The notes beneath the pieces are model-generated. The model searched no databases, was not told the DNA's origin, and saw only the letters and a program-made list of their open reading frames with translations. The position numbers and the translations under genes were made by a program. 64,000 bases of DNA. It comes from Streptomyces cynarae. Its GTDB lineage: Bacteria > Actinomycetota > Actinomycetes > Streptomycetales > Streptomycetaceae. This document shows positions 17,783-26,708 of this stretch, piece by piece (the stretch's first letter is position 1; the number at the start of each line of letters is the position of its first letter). The stretch is from contig NZ_CP106793.1 in the NCBI RefSeq assembly GCF_025642135.1, positions 1,116,001 to 1,180,000 on the forward strand. Reading direction: 5' to 3'.

Positions 17783-18430
17783 ATGGGATCTCCGCGTGAC
17801 CACAAGCCCCTGGCCGAGCAGGTCGAGGAACTGCTCGCCGCCGGTGGCCCGTTGCCGATCGTCGCCGCCGGTCATCCGGTGCTGCGCTCCGGCGCCGAGC
17901 CGTTCGACGGGCAGTTGGGGCCCGCGCTGCTGGCCCGCTTCGTCGAGGCCCTGCGCGTGACGATGCACGCCGCGCCGGGCGTGGGTCTCGCCGCGCCCCA
18001 GGTCGGGGTGGCGTTGCGGATCGCGGTGATCGAGGACCCGGCGCCGGTCCCGGAGGAGGTCCGGGTGGTGCGCGGGCGGGTGCCGCAGCCGTTCCGGGTG
18101 CTGGTCAACCCGTCGTACGAGGCGGTCGGCACCGAGCGCGCCGCGTTCTTCGAAGGCTGTCTGAGCGTGCCCGGCTGGCAGGCCGTGGTGGCCCGGCACG
18201 CCCGGGTGCGGCTGCGGGCGCTGGACGAGCACGGGGCCGCCGTGGACGAGGAGTTCACGGGCTGGCCGGCGCGCATCGTCCAGCACGAGACGGACCACCT
18301 GGACGGCACGCTCTACCTGGACCGCGCCGAGCTGCGCTCGTTGTCGTCGAACGAGGCGGTGGCGGCGCGCTGGGGCGGGCCGACGCCGGAACGGGCAGCG
18401 CGGGAACTGGGATTCACGCTGCCCGACTGA
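17783..18430 (+). CDS. def: Peptide deformylase
   Basis: A 215-residue metalloenzyme that removes the formyl group from the initiator methionine of nascent proteins. All three family motifs are present: GVGLAAPQVG (about residue 73), EGCLSVPG (about 125) and QHETDHLDG (about 170), giving the Cys and two His metal ligands and the catalytic Glu. ATG 17783 is chosen because the upstream extension has no similarity. Streptomyces carry several deformylases; this one lies away from fmt and is probably an accessory copy. It converges with the oxidoreductase gene, with 11 bp between the stops. Confidence 0.95.
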   Translation: MGSPRDHKPLAEQVEELLAAGGPLPIVAAGHPVLRSGAEPFDGQLGPALLARFVEALRVTMHAAPGVGLAAPQVGVALRIAVIEDPAPVPEEVRVVRGRVPQPFRVLVNPSYEAVGTERAAFFEGCLSVPGWQAVVARHARVRLRALDEHGAAVDEEFTGWPARIVQHETDHLDGTLYLDRAELRSLSSNEAVAARWGGPTPERAARELGFTLPD

Positions 18431-18441
18431 GGCTTCCGGTG

Positions 18442-19872
18442 TCAGCCCCGGTACGTCTCCAGCAGCCGCAGCCACACCTCGCTGATCGTCGGGAACGACG
18501 GCACCGCGTGCCACAGACGGTCGATGGGCACCTCGCCGGCGACGGCGATGCTCGCGGAGTGGATGAGTTCGCCGACGCCGGGGCCGACGAACGTGACGCC
18601 CAGCAGGGTCTCGCTGTCCAGGTCGACGACCATGCGGGCGCGGCCGCGGTAGCCGTCGGCGAACAGGTTCGCGCCCGCCACCGAGGACAACTCGACGTCC
18701 ACGGCGCGCACCCGGCGGCCCGCCTGCTCCGCCTCGGCCAGCGACAGGCCCACGGTCGCCGCCTCCGGGTCGGTGAAGACCACCTGCGGGACGGCCGCGT
18801 GGTCGGCGGTCGCGGAGTGGGCGCCCCAGCGGTCCGTCTCCAGCAGCGGGACGTGCGCCGCGCGGGCCGCGATCGCCGCGCCCGCGATGCGCGCCTGGTA
18901 CTTGCCCTGGTGGGTCATGAGGGCGCGGTGGTTGACGTCGCCGACCGCGTACAGCCACTCGCTGCCCGCCACCCGCAGGGTGTCGTCGACCGGCAGCCAG
19001 GAGCCGGGCTCCAGGCCGACCGTGTCGAGGCCGATGTCGCCGGTGCGCGGGGTCCGGCCGGTGGCGAAGAGGATCTCGTCGGCCTCAAGCCGGTCGCCGG
19101 CGTCCGTGACGACCACGACGGTCTGGCCCTCGCGCCGTACCGACTCCACCGAGGTGCCGGTGCGCACGTCCGCGCCCGCCTCGGTGAGCGCCTCCGCGAC
19201 CAGTTCCCCGGCGAACGGCTCCATGCGCGGCAGCAGGCCCTTGCCGCGCACCAGGACAGTGACCTGGGAGCCGAGGGCCTGCCAGGTGGTGGCCATCTCG
19301 GAGGCCACCACACCGCCGCCCACGACGACCAGCCGGCCGGGGACGGACTGGGCACTGGTCGCCTCACGGCTGGTCCACGGGTTCACCTCGGCGATCCCTG
19401 GCAGGTCGGGCAGCTGGGCGTCGCTGCCGGTGCACACGGCCACCGCGTGCCGGGCGGTCAGCACGTGCCGCTCGCCGTCCGGGCCGGTCACCGTGACCCT
19501 GCGCGGCCCGTCCAGCCGTCCGTGGCCGCGGTAGAGGTCGGCCCCGATGCCGTCCAGCCAGGAGACCTGCCCGTCGTCCTTCCAGTCCCCGACCTCGTAG
19601 TTCCGGTGGGCGAGGACCGCGCGGGCGTCGAGGGGGCCCTGCACGAGGTGGGCGACGCCGGGGACGCGGCGGGCGTCGGCGCGGGTGATCACCGGGCGGA
19701 GCAGTGCCTTGCTGGGGATGCACGCCCAGTATGAGCATTCGCCGCCGACCAGCTCGCTCTCCACGACCGCGGTGGACAGGCCGGCCGCACGGGTGCGGTC
19801 GGCGACGTTCTCCCCCACGGGCCCGGCTCCGAGCACCACGACGTCGTACGCGATGGATTCCGTTTCCGTCAT
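18442..19872 (-). CDS. FAD-dependent pyridine nucleotide-disulfide oxidoreductase
   Basis: A 476-residue class I flavoprotein disulfide reductase. The N-terminal FAD motif is VVVLGAGPVGENVADRTRAAG, although GAGPVG departs from the usual GxGxxG spacing only slightly. The redox disulfide is in GGECSYWACIPSKALLRP (CxxxxC). An NAD(P) fold follows (VVVGGGVVASEMATTWQALG), then an FATGRTPRTGDIGL FAD-contact motif, and a C-terminal dimer interface. The usual C-terminal HPT/HPE catalytic His-Glu motif is replaced by GPGVGELIHSASIAV, so the substrate is unlikely to be lipoamide. It is divergent from a thioredoxin gene 118 bp away, which suggests thiol redox homeostasis. Confidence 0.88.
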   Translation of the reverse strand: MTETESIAYDVVVLGAGPVGENVADRTRAAGLSTAVVESELVGGECSYWACIPSKALLRPVITRADARRVPGVAHLVQGPLDARAVLAHRNYEVGDWKDDGQVSWLDGIGADLYRGHGRLDGPRRVTVTGPDGERHVLTARHAVAVCTGSDAQLPDLPGIAEVNPWTSREATSAQSVPGRLVVVGGGVVASEMATTWQALGSQVTVLVRGKGLLPRMEPFAGELVAEALTEAGADVRTGTSVESVRREGQTVVVVTDAGDRLEADEILFATGRTPRTGDIGLDTVGLEPGSWLPVDDTLRVAGSEWLYAVGDVNHRALMTHQGKYQARIAGAAIAARAAHVPLLETDRWGAHSATADHAAVPQVVFTDPEAATVGLSLAEAEQAGRRVRAVDVELSSVAGANLFADGYRGRARMVVDLDSETLLGVTFVGPGVGELIHSASIAVAGEVPIDRLWHAVPSFPTISEVWLRLLETYRG

Positions 19873-19990
19873 GGGGACAGTCTGGTGGGTGGTGTGCCCG
19901 GGGGCCACACGGGTAGGGCGCGGAATACGTGACCAAGTGTGACAGTTGACGACAGCGGCTCGGCCCCGACATCAGGAAGAGGGATACGCC

Positions 19991-20377
<387 letters not shown>

Positions 20378-20395
20378 CGGCTCCCGGCCGGGCGG

Positions 20396-21829
20396 TCAGA
20401 AGGGGTACGTGGCCACGTCCCCGCGCACCGTGGTCCAGCGCAGGTCGGTGAAGGCGTCCAGATTGGCCTCGCCGCCGAAACGCGCGCCGGTGCCGGAGGC
20501 GGCGAGGCCGCCGAAGGGCGCGACAGCCTCGTCCCCCACGGTCTGGTCGTTGATGTGGGCCATGCCCGTCGGGATCCGCTCGGCCAGGTCGAGGCCGCGC
20601 ACGGCGTCCCGTGTGACGATGCCCAGGGAGAGGCCGTACGGCCCCGCGGAGGCGAGGCCGACGGCCTCTTCCGTTGTCGTGAAGGGGCGTACGGGTGCGA
20701 CCGGCCCGAAGACCTCCTCCGTGTACGCGGGTGTCGTGTCGTCGGCTCCGGCCAGCACCGTCGGCCGATAGAACAGGCCGCGGTGCGTGCCCCCCGCCAC
20801 GAGCTTCGCACCGCGAGCGGTGCTGGCCGCCACCAGCCCGTGGATCCGGGCGAGTTGGCTCGCGTCGATGACGGGGCCGAGGTGCACCTTCTCGCGGTAC
20901 GGGTCGCCCACGGTGAGCGTGTCGGCCTTGGCGGCGAGCCGCTCGACGTAGTCCTCGTACAGGGACGCGTGGACGAGGTGACGGCCGGTCGTCATGCAGA
21001 TCTGGCCCTGGTGGAAGAAGGACCCCCAGGCCGCGCTGGAGACGACGGCGTCGAGGTCGGCGTCCTCGAGGACGATCAGCGCGGAGTTGCCGCCGAGTTC
21101 CAGGTGTACCCGTTTCAGGTGGTGTCCGCCGGCCTCGGCGATCGCGCGGCCGGCGGCGGTCGACCCGGTGAAGGAGATGACCGGGACGTGCGGGTCGGCG
21201 ACCAGTTCCTGACCCACGTCGGGTCCGCCGGGCAGGACGTGCAGCAGGTCCTCGGGCAGTCCCGCCTCGGCGAACACGGCGGCCACGGCGAGGCCGCCGC
21301 AGACAGCGGTGCGCGGGTCGGGTTTGAGCACGACGGCGTTGCCGAGGGCGAGGGCCGGTGCGACGGAGCGGACCGCGAGGATCAGCGGGGCGTTGAACGG
21401 GGCGATCACGCCCACCACGCCGACGGGGACACGGCGCGTGTACGACAGCCGGGGTGCCTCCGAGGGCAGGACCTGCCCCGTCGGGTGCGACGCGAGGGCT
21501 GCCGCCTCGTAGCACTCCTGCGCGGCGACGTGCAGCTCGAAGCCGGCCTTGTCCGGGACGGAGCCGGACTCGCGGACGAGCCAGTCGCGCAGCTCGTCGG
21601 TGTGCACGGCGAGCAGGTCGCCGGCCCTGCGGAGCACGGCGGCGCGCACGCTGTAGGGGGTCTTCGCCCAGGCGCCCTGGGCGGTGACGGCGGCCCGGGC
21701 GGCGGTCTCGACGTCCTGTTCGGAGGCGAGCGTGACGGTGCCGAGCGACTCGCCGGTGGCGGGCTCGGTGACGGTGTACTCGGCGCCCGTCAGCGGCTGC
21801 GGCTGCCAGGTCTGCGTGTCGAGCAGCAT
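20396..21829 (-). CDS. Aldehyde dehydrogenase (benzaldehyde/vanillin-type)
   Basis: A 477-residue NAD(P)-dependent aldehyde dehydrogenase. The cofactor helix motif ISFTGSTAAGRAIAE, the catalytic Glu in HLELGGNSALIVL and the nucleophile Cys in FFHQGQICMTTGR are all present, followed by EEVFGPVAPV. Similarity is closest to benzaldehyde or vanillin dehydrogenases that oxidise aromatic aldehydes to acids. A GGAGAG site precedes ATG 21829. The LacI-family gene ends 63 bp upstream on the same strand, so the two may be cotranscribed, and the amidase is divergent from that gene. Confidence 0.92.
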   Translation of the reverse strand: MLLDTQTWQPQPLTGAEYTVTEPATGESLGTVTLASEQDVETAARAAVTAQGAWAKTPYSVRAAVLRRAGDLLAVHTDELRDWLVRESGSVPDKAGFELHVAAQECYEAAALASHPTGQVLPSEAPRLSYTRRVPVGVVGVIAPFNAPLILAVRSVAPALALGNAVVLKPDPRTAVCGGLAVAAVFAEAGLPEDLLHVLPGGPDVGQELVADPHVPVISFTGSTAAGRAIAEAGGHHLKRVHLELGGNSALIVLEDADLDAVVSSAAWGSFFHQGQICMTTGRHLVHASLYEDYVERLAAKADTLTVGDPYREKVHLGPVIDASQLARIHGLVAASTARGAKLVAGGTHRGLFYRPTVLAGADDTTPAYTEEVFGPVAPVRPFTTTEEAVGLASAGPYGLSLGIVTRDAVRGLDLAERIPTGMAHINDQTVGDEAVAPFGGLAASGTGARFGGEANLDAFTDLRWTTVRGDVATYPF

Positions 21830-21892
21830 GACGGCTCTCCGATCCGGCACCGGGCGGGGCGCACGGTGCGCGTGGAGGCCCGTCCCGCGTGC

Positions 21893-22939
21893 TCAGCTCG
21901 ATTCGCGGTGCACGATCCGTGCCCCGAACACCTCGTGCACCTCCGGCTCACCTCCAGGATCGCGCACCGCGCGGTCGACCAGCTCGGCGAGATCGCGTCC
22001 GGACGGCAGCTCGATATGGACGGTGCTCAGCCGCGGGCGCAGCAGCCGGCCGAGCATCAGGTCGTCGGCGCCGACCACGGCCGTCTCACGGGGGATGTCC
22101 ACGCCCTCGTCCTGGAGGGCGCGCATCAGGAGCATCGCGTACTCGTCGTTGTACGCGAAGACGGAGTCCAGGCCCAGAGAGCGCCAGCGCCCGGCCAGCC
22201 GGGCGGCGGAGTCCTCCTCGTAGGCGAGCGGCAGCTCGGTGACGGTCGCGTCGGTGCCCTCCAGGGCGCGCCGCACGCCTTGAAGGCGGGGCGTGGAGAA
22301 GAACTCCAGACCGGGCTCCTCGGGCATGACCACACCGACTCGGCGGCGGCCGCGGGCCAGCAGATGGACCCCGACGCTGTGCCCCACCCCGTCCTGGTCC
22401 AGGAGCAGCGCGTGCGCGCCCTCGACGCGTTCGGAGCCGAGGGTGACGACGGCGCGGGCCCCTGAGCGCTTGAGGACGTGGACGCCCTCGGCGCCGAGGC
22501 CGCCGCCGGGCACGATGACCGCGACCGGCCGCAGTTCCGCCCATGCACGGGCCGCCTCGTCGCGGTCGAGGCCGATGCCGCCGTACTGCACGACCGTGTA
22601 GTCGAGCCGGCTGAGCGCCCACTGCAGTTCGCTCAGGAACCGGCTGTACAGCGGTCCCGCCGGCACGTTCGGCGAGGGCATGAGCACCATGCGGCTGTGT
22701 CCGGCGCGCAGGCTGCGGGCGGCCGCGTGCGGGACGTACCCCAGTTCCTTGGCGGCCTCGTGGACGCGGCGGCGGGTGGGTTCGCTGATGCGTACGGCGC
22801 TGGTGTTGTTGAGGACGTAGGAGACGGTCGCGCGCGAGACACCGGCCAGGCGTGCCACATCGGCACTCGTCGGCACGGCGGGTGGTGCGGGCGACGAAGG
22901 GACGGGCTGTTTCGGTATCTGCACCATGACGTACCGCAT
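21893..22939 (-). CDS. LacI-family transcriptional regulator
   Basis: About 348 residues. The helix-turn-helix and hinge are SADVARLAGVSRATVSYVLN and PHAAARSLRAGHSRMVL; the ligand domain has VFAYNDEYAMLLMRALQDEG and VVGADDLMLGRLLRPRLSTV. The start is either ATG 22939 (used) or ATG 22927; neither has a strong ribosome site. It is divergent from an amidase and upstream of an aldehyde dehydrogenase, so it probably controls both. A GAACGC/GCGTTC inverted repeat at 22947-22967 is a candidate operator. The effector is unknown. Confidence 0.9.
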   Translation of the reverse strand: MRYVMVQIPKQPVPSSPAPPAVPTSADVARLAGVSRATVSYVLNNTSAVRISEPTRRRVHEAAKELGYVPHAAARSLRAGHSRMVLMPSPNVPAGPLYSRFLSELQWALSRLDYTVVQYGGIGLDRDEAARAWAELRPVAVIVPGGGLGAEGVHVLKRSGARAVVTLGSERVEGAHALLLDQDGVGHSVGVHLLARGRRRVGVVMPEEPGLEFFSTPRLQGVRRALEGTDATVTELPLAYEEDSAARLAGRWRSLGLDSVFAYNDEYAMLLMRALQDEGVDIPRETAVVGADDLMLGRLLRPRLSTVHIELPSGRDLAELVDRAVRDPGGEPEVHEVFGARIVHRESS

Positions 22940-23046
22940 CTTCGCAGAACGCTCACACCGTGCGTTCCCGGGGTGCGCATGCGGCCGTAACCACCCCTCC
23001 CACAAGGGAAGTTGCGCATTCGGTGTCGCGGGGCGCGCGCACAGGT

Positions 23047-23058
23047 TACCGTTCGGTA
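23047..23058. promoter_or_regulatory. TACCG-TT-CGGTA palindrome upstream of amidase
   Basis: A 12-bp dyad 26 bp before the amidase start. It resembles half-sites bound by TetR-family repressors rather than LacI proteins. It may be a regulatory site, or chance. Confidence 0.4.
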
Positions 23059-23083
23059 GAAGACGGTTCCGCGGAGGTGTCCC

Positions 23084-24532
23084 ATGACGTCCGACCGCAT
23101 TCCGGGACCGGCGGTGTGCGCCCGCGCGCTCGCCGCCGGCGAGATGACCTCCCGGGAGCTCGTGGAGCGCACGCTGGCCCGGATCCAGGCGGCGCAGCCC
23201 ACAGTGAACGCATTCCGCGTGGTGCGCGGTGAGGCCGCGCTCCTCGAGGCGGAGGCGGCCGACAGGCTGCTGGCGGCCGGGGTGCGGCGGCCGCTGCTGG
23301 GGGTGCCGGTGGCGGTCAAGGACGACATGGACGTGGCGGGCGAGCCCACCGCGTTCGGCTGCCCGGGCGAGTTCCCGCCGGCGGCCGAGGACGGCGAGGC
23401 GGTACGGCGGCTGCGGGCCGCCGGCGCGGTGATCGTCGGCAAGACCAACACCTGCGAGCTGGGGCAGTGGCCGTTCACCGAGGGGCCCGCCTTCGGCGCC
23501 ACGCGCAACCCGTGGAACCTCCGCCACACACCGGGCGGCTCGTCCGGCGGCTCCGCGGCGGCGGTCGCGGCGGGCCTGGTGCCGGCCGCGCTGGGCTCGG
23601 ACGGCGCCGGGTCGGTCCGCATCCCGGCTGCCTGGACGCACCTGGTCGGCATCAAGCCGCAGCGCGGCCGGATCTCGACCTGGCCGAGCCCCGAGTCCTT
23701 CTACGGCATCACGGTCAACGGCACGCTCGCCCGTACGGTCGCGGACGCGGCGCTGCTCCTGGACGCGGCGAGCGGGAACCACGACGGCGAACGGCACCGG
23801 CCGCCCGCGCTCGACATCTCGGCCGCGGTGGGACGCGACCCGGGCCGGCTGCGGATCGCGCTCTCGCTGAAGCCGCCGTTCACGGCGTTGCCTGCGCGGC
23901 TCGATCCCCGCGTACGGGAGCGGGTGCTCGCGCTCGCGGAGCGGCTCGCCGCGCTCGGTCACGTCGTCGAGGAGGCGGAGCCGCGGTACGGGCAGATCGG
24001 GCTGGCGTTCGTGCCGCGGGCGACCGCAGGCCTGGCCGAGTGGGTGCGCAACGTGCCGTCCCCGGACCTGCTCGACCGGCGCACCCGCGACGCCGCACGC
24101 CTGGGCCGGCTGCTCGGTGGGGCTCCGCTGCGTGTGGCGCAGCGGGCGGAGGCGACGCTGCACCGGCGCGTGGGGGCGCTCTTCACGACGTACGACGTCC
24201 TCCTCGCACCGACGACGGCCGCTCCCCCGCCGCGCATCGGAACGCTGGCGAACATGAACGGCTGGAACACGGACCGGGCGATGATCGCGGCCTGTCCGTA
24301 CGCCTGGCCGTGGAACGTGCTGGGCTGGCCGGGGATCAGCGTGCCCGCGGGTTTCGTCGGTGACGGTCTGCCCGTGGGCGCGCAGTTGCTGGGCCCGGCG
24401 AACAGCGAGCCTCTTCTGGTGTCGCTGGCGGCCCAGTTGGAGTCGGACCGACGCTGGGACGGGCGGTGGCCGCGGTACGCGGACGCCCTGGACGCTCGGG
24501 CGACGCAGGAGCGTGCGAACCGTACCCTGTGA
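23084..24532 (+). CDS. Amidase signature-family hydrolase
   Basis: A 482-residue serine hydrolase of the amidase signature family, hydrolysing C-N bonds through a Ser-cisSer-Lys triad. The Lys is in PVAVKDDMDVAGE (about residue 79), the cis-Ser in TPGGSSGGSAAAVAAG, and the nucleophile region reads GSDGAGSVRIPAAW in place of the more usual GSDTGGS, so the nucleophile Ser is retained. The C-terminal PGISVPAGFVGDGLPVGAQLLG block is typical. A GGAGG site precedes the ATG. Two bases separate its stop from the next start, so it is cotranscribed with the NfeD-like gene. Confidence 0.92.
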   Translation: MTSDRIPGPAVCARALAAGEMTSRELVERTLARIQAAQPTVNAFRVVRGEAALLEAEAADRLLAAGVRRPLLGVPVAVKDDMDVAGEPTAFGCPGEFPPAAEDGEAVRRLRAAGAVIVGKTNTCELGQWPFTEGPAFGATRNPWNLRHTPGGSSGGSAAAVAAGLVPAALGSDGAGSVRIPAAWTHLVGIKPQRGRISTWPSPESFYGITVNGTLARTVADAALLLDAASGNHDGERHRPPALDISAAVGRDPGRLRIALSLKPPFTALPARLDPRVRERVLALAERLAALGHVVEEAEPRYGQIGLAFVPRATAGLAEWVRNVPSPDLLDRRTRDAARLGRLLGGAPLRVAQRAEATLHRRVGALFTTYDVLLAPTTAAPPPRIGTLANMNGWNTDRAMIAACPYAWPWNVLGWPGISVPAGFVGDGLPVGAQLLGPANSEPLLVSLAAQLESDRRWDGRWPRYADALDARATQERANRTL

Positions 24533-24534
24533 CC

Positions 24535-24753
24535 ATGGATGATGCGCCGATGGTCGGCTTGATGGGACGTGTCACCGGTACCGTCGGGCCCGGGCTGGTC
24601 GGTGAGGTGATCGTCCGCGTGCGCGGCGGGGCCGAGCACTTCCTCGCGTATCCCGCGGACGGAACCGGCCGCATCGAGCGGGGCGCGGTGGTGATGGTGA
24701 TGGAGTATCTGCCGCCCCGAACCGTCTACGTCGAGGCCATGTACGACAGTTGA
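24535..24753 (+). CDS. Small NfeD-like OB-fold protein
   Basis: A 72-residue protein whose sequence (GRVTGTVGPGLVGEVIVRV, then GTGRIERGAVVMVMEYLPPRTVYVE) fits the C-terminal OB-fold of NfeD proteins, without a membrane domain. NfeD homologues are characteristically encoded next to flotillins and act with them at membrane microdomains. Here it precedes the SPFH gene by 134 bp and follows the amidase stop by two bases. The family call rests on pattern and context. Confidence 0.7.
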   Translation: MDDAPMVGLMGRVTGTVGPGLVGEVIVRVRGGAEHFLAYPADGTGRIERGAVVMVMEYLPPRTVYVEAMYDS

Positions 24754-24887
24754 GCCTCTCTCACCGCAGGTGAGAGGCGTAGGCGTCAAGATTGCAACAA
24801 GGTTTCGTCAGTGTCTTCACCCCGGGCTTGCGCAGGCGCAGACTCGCCTTCGTTCGGTGCCGACCCGGCACCAGGCAAAGGGGGCGT

Positions 24888-26375
24888 ATGCCGATGGTCA
24901 TCGGCGTCGTCGCGGGGGCTGTCGTCCTCGCGCTGCTTGTCATCGTTGGGATCTTCAAGCTCATGTGGCGTGTCGCGGAGCCCAACGAAGCACTGATCAT
25001 CTCCGGTTCGAAGCATCGGACGGAGGGTCTCGAGGAAGGGATGGGCTTCCGCATCGTCACGGGGCGCGGCACGCTGGTCCTGCCGGGCGTGCAGGCGGTG
25101 CGCAAGCTGTCGCTCGACCTCAACGAGACGGAACTGCACGTGGACTGCGTGACCCATCAGGGCATTCCGCTGAAGGTGCGGGGCGTGGTCATCTTCAAGG
25201 TGGGCGACGACTTCGTGTCGATCGCCAACGCGGCCCGCCGCTTCCTGGACCAGCAGAAGCTGATGTCGGAGCGTGTCCACAACGTGTTCGCCGGTCATCT
25301 CCGTTCGATCGTGGGCGGGTTGACGGTCGAGGACATGATCCGCGACCGCGAGAAGCTCACCGGGCAGACCCGGGCCGCCTGCGGTACGGAGATGGAGAAG
25401 CTCGGTCTGATCGTGGACTCGCTGCAGATCCACGAGATCGAGGACCCGACGGGGTACATCCGGAACCTGGCGTCGCCGCACGCGGCGGCGGTGCAGCGGG
25501 ACGCGCGCATCGCGCAGGCGGAGGCGAACCGCCTCGCCACCGAGGCGGAGCAGCAGTCGTTCGCGCGGATGGCGGAGGCGACGCGGGACAGCGAGATCCT
25601 GCAGGCCGGGTACCAGGCCGAGCGGGACAAGGCGGCCGCCAAGGCGCGCCAGGCGGGTCCGCTCGCGGATGCCGCGGCCCGCCAGGAGGTCGTGGTGCAG
25701 GAGACCCGGGTCGCGGAGCTGGAGGCGCACCGGCGCGAGCAGCAGCTCCAGGCGGACGTCCGCAAGCCCGCTGACGCGAAGGCGTACGAGAAGCGCACGC
25801 TGGCCGAGGCCGAGCGTGACGCGCGGATCTCGGCGGCGCAGGCCAACGCGAAGGAGACCGAGCTGGCGGCGGCGGCCGAGGCGACGCGGGTCAAGACGGC
25901 CGCGGCGGCGGAGGCCGAGGCGACCAAGACGCGGGGTGCGGCGGCGGCCGAGGCGACCCGCGCGACCGGTGAGGCCGAGGCGGCCGCGGCCCAGGCGAAG
26001 GGTCTGGCCGAGGCGGAGGCGACCCGTGCCCAGGGTCTTGCGGAGGCGGAGGCCATCAAGGCGCGTGCCGCGGCCCTCGCGGACAACCAGGAGGCCGTGG
26101 TCGCGCAGCAACTCGCCGAGAAGTGGCCGGAGATCGTCCGGGCGGGCGCGTCGGCGTTCGGCAACGTCGACAACATGGTGCTGCTCAACGGGGCGGACGG
26201 CATGGCCGACATGTTCGCCAAGGCCCTGACGATGGGCGGCACCGGTCTGGGGCTCGCCCGCCAGGTGCTGTCCTCGATGAACCAGAACGCGGCGCCGGCG
26301 GCGGGGACTGCCGGGCTCAACGGGTTCGTGCCGCCGCGGCCGGAGAAGGTCGCGGTGGAGAACGACGAGGGATGA
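24888..26375 (+). CDS. Flotillin-like SPFH-domain protein
   Basis: A 495-residue membrane-microdomain scaffold. A single N-terminal helix (VIGVVAGAVVLALLVIVGIF) is followed by the SPFH/band-7 domain (residues about 30-200: EPNEALIISG, FRIVTGRGTLVLPGVQ, GIPLKVRGVVIFKVGDD). A long Ala/Glu-rich coiled coil (about 215-425) contains many EAEATR/EAEAxK repeats, and the tail is short. Flotillins oligomerise on the cytosolic face and influence membrane fluidity and protein assembly. ATG 24888 has an AAGGGGG site. The NfeD-like gene is upstream and a strong terminator is downstream. Confidence 0.93.
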   Translation: MPMVIGVVAGAVVLALLVIVGIFKLMWRVAEPNEALIISGSKHRTEGLEEGMGFRIVTGRGTLVLPGVQAVRKLSLDLNETELHVDCVTHQGIPLKVRGVVIFKVGDDFVSIANAARRFLDQQKLMSERVHNVFAGHLRSIVGGLTVEDMIRDREKLTGQTRAACGTEMEKLGLIVDSLQIHEIEDPTGYIRNLASPHAAAVQRDARIAQAEANRLATEAEQQSFARMAEATRDSEILQAGYQAERDKAAAKARQAGPLADAAARQEVVVQETRVAELEAHRREQQLQADVRKPADAKAYEKRTLAEAERDARISAAQANAKETELAAAAEATRVKTAAAAEAEATKTRGAAAAEATRATGEAEAAAAQAKGLAEAEATRAQGLAEAEAIKARAAALADNQEAVVAQQLAEKWPEIVRAGASAFGNVDNMVLLNGADGMADMFAKALTMGGTGLGLARQVLSSMNQNAAPAAGTAGLNGFVPPRPEKVAVENDEG

Positions 26376-26387
26376 GTCCCTCGGCAG

Positions 26388-26445
26388 TGAGGCGCTGAGG
26401 CACTGAGCCGCTGAGGCGCTGAGGCCTGAGGACTGAGGCACTGAG
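26388..26445. repeat. Tandem CTGAGGC-type short repeats
   Basis: About six imperfect copies of an 8- to 10-base (G/A)CTGAGG(C) unit follow the flotillin stop and run up to the terminator hairpin. No coding role is apparent. Confidence 0.75.
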
Positions 26446-26483
26446 CTTCGGGCGTACGGAGTTCGGATCCTGTACGCCCGAAG
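26446..26483 (+). terminator. Perfect 12-bp hairpin terminator of flotillin unit
   Basis: CTTCGGGCGTAC (26446-26457) pairs perfectly with GTACGCCCGAAG (26472-26483) around a 14-nt loop, 70 bp beyond the flotillin stop. The rest of the 333-bp gap to the next gene holds only repeats and a probable promoter. Confidence 0.8.
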
Positions 26484-26708
26484 TGCGCTCTGCGGCACGG
26501 TGCCCGGTGATCCCGGCGGGGGCGGGCCGGGCCCCGGCTCGGCGGCCGTGGCCTCAGCGGTGACGGGGACGAGATTCCCGTCACTCCCTTGACAGGTAAT
26601 GCCGGCGTGCGGCACCGGATCCGGAGCTCGGTCGGCAAGGGTGCGCACCGCCGCGCCGCGCGTGATGGTGATGCGGAGGGCACAGCGAGCCGCAACGGGA
26701 GTCGCGCC

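Noticed and set aside
23467..24363. 298-codon plus-strand frame within the amidase gene
   Set aside because: Out-of-frame Arg/Ala-rich translation; the amidase frame carries the Ser-cisSer-Lys motifs.
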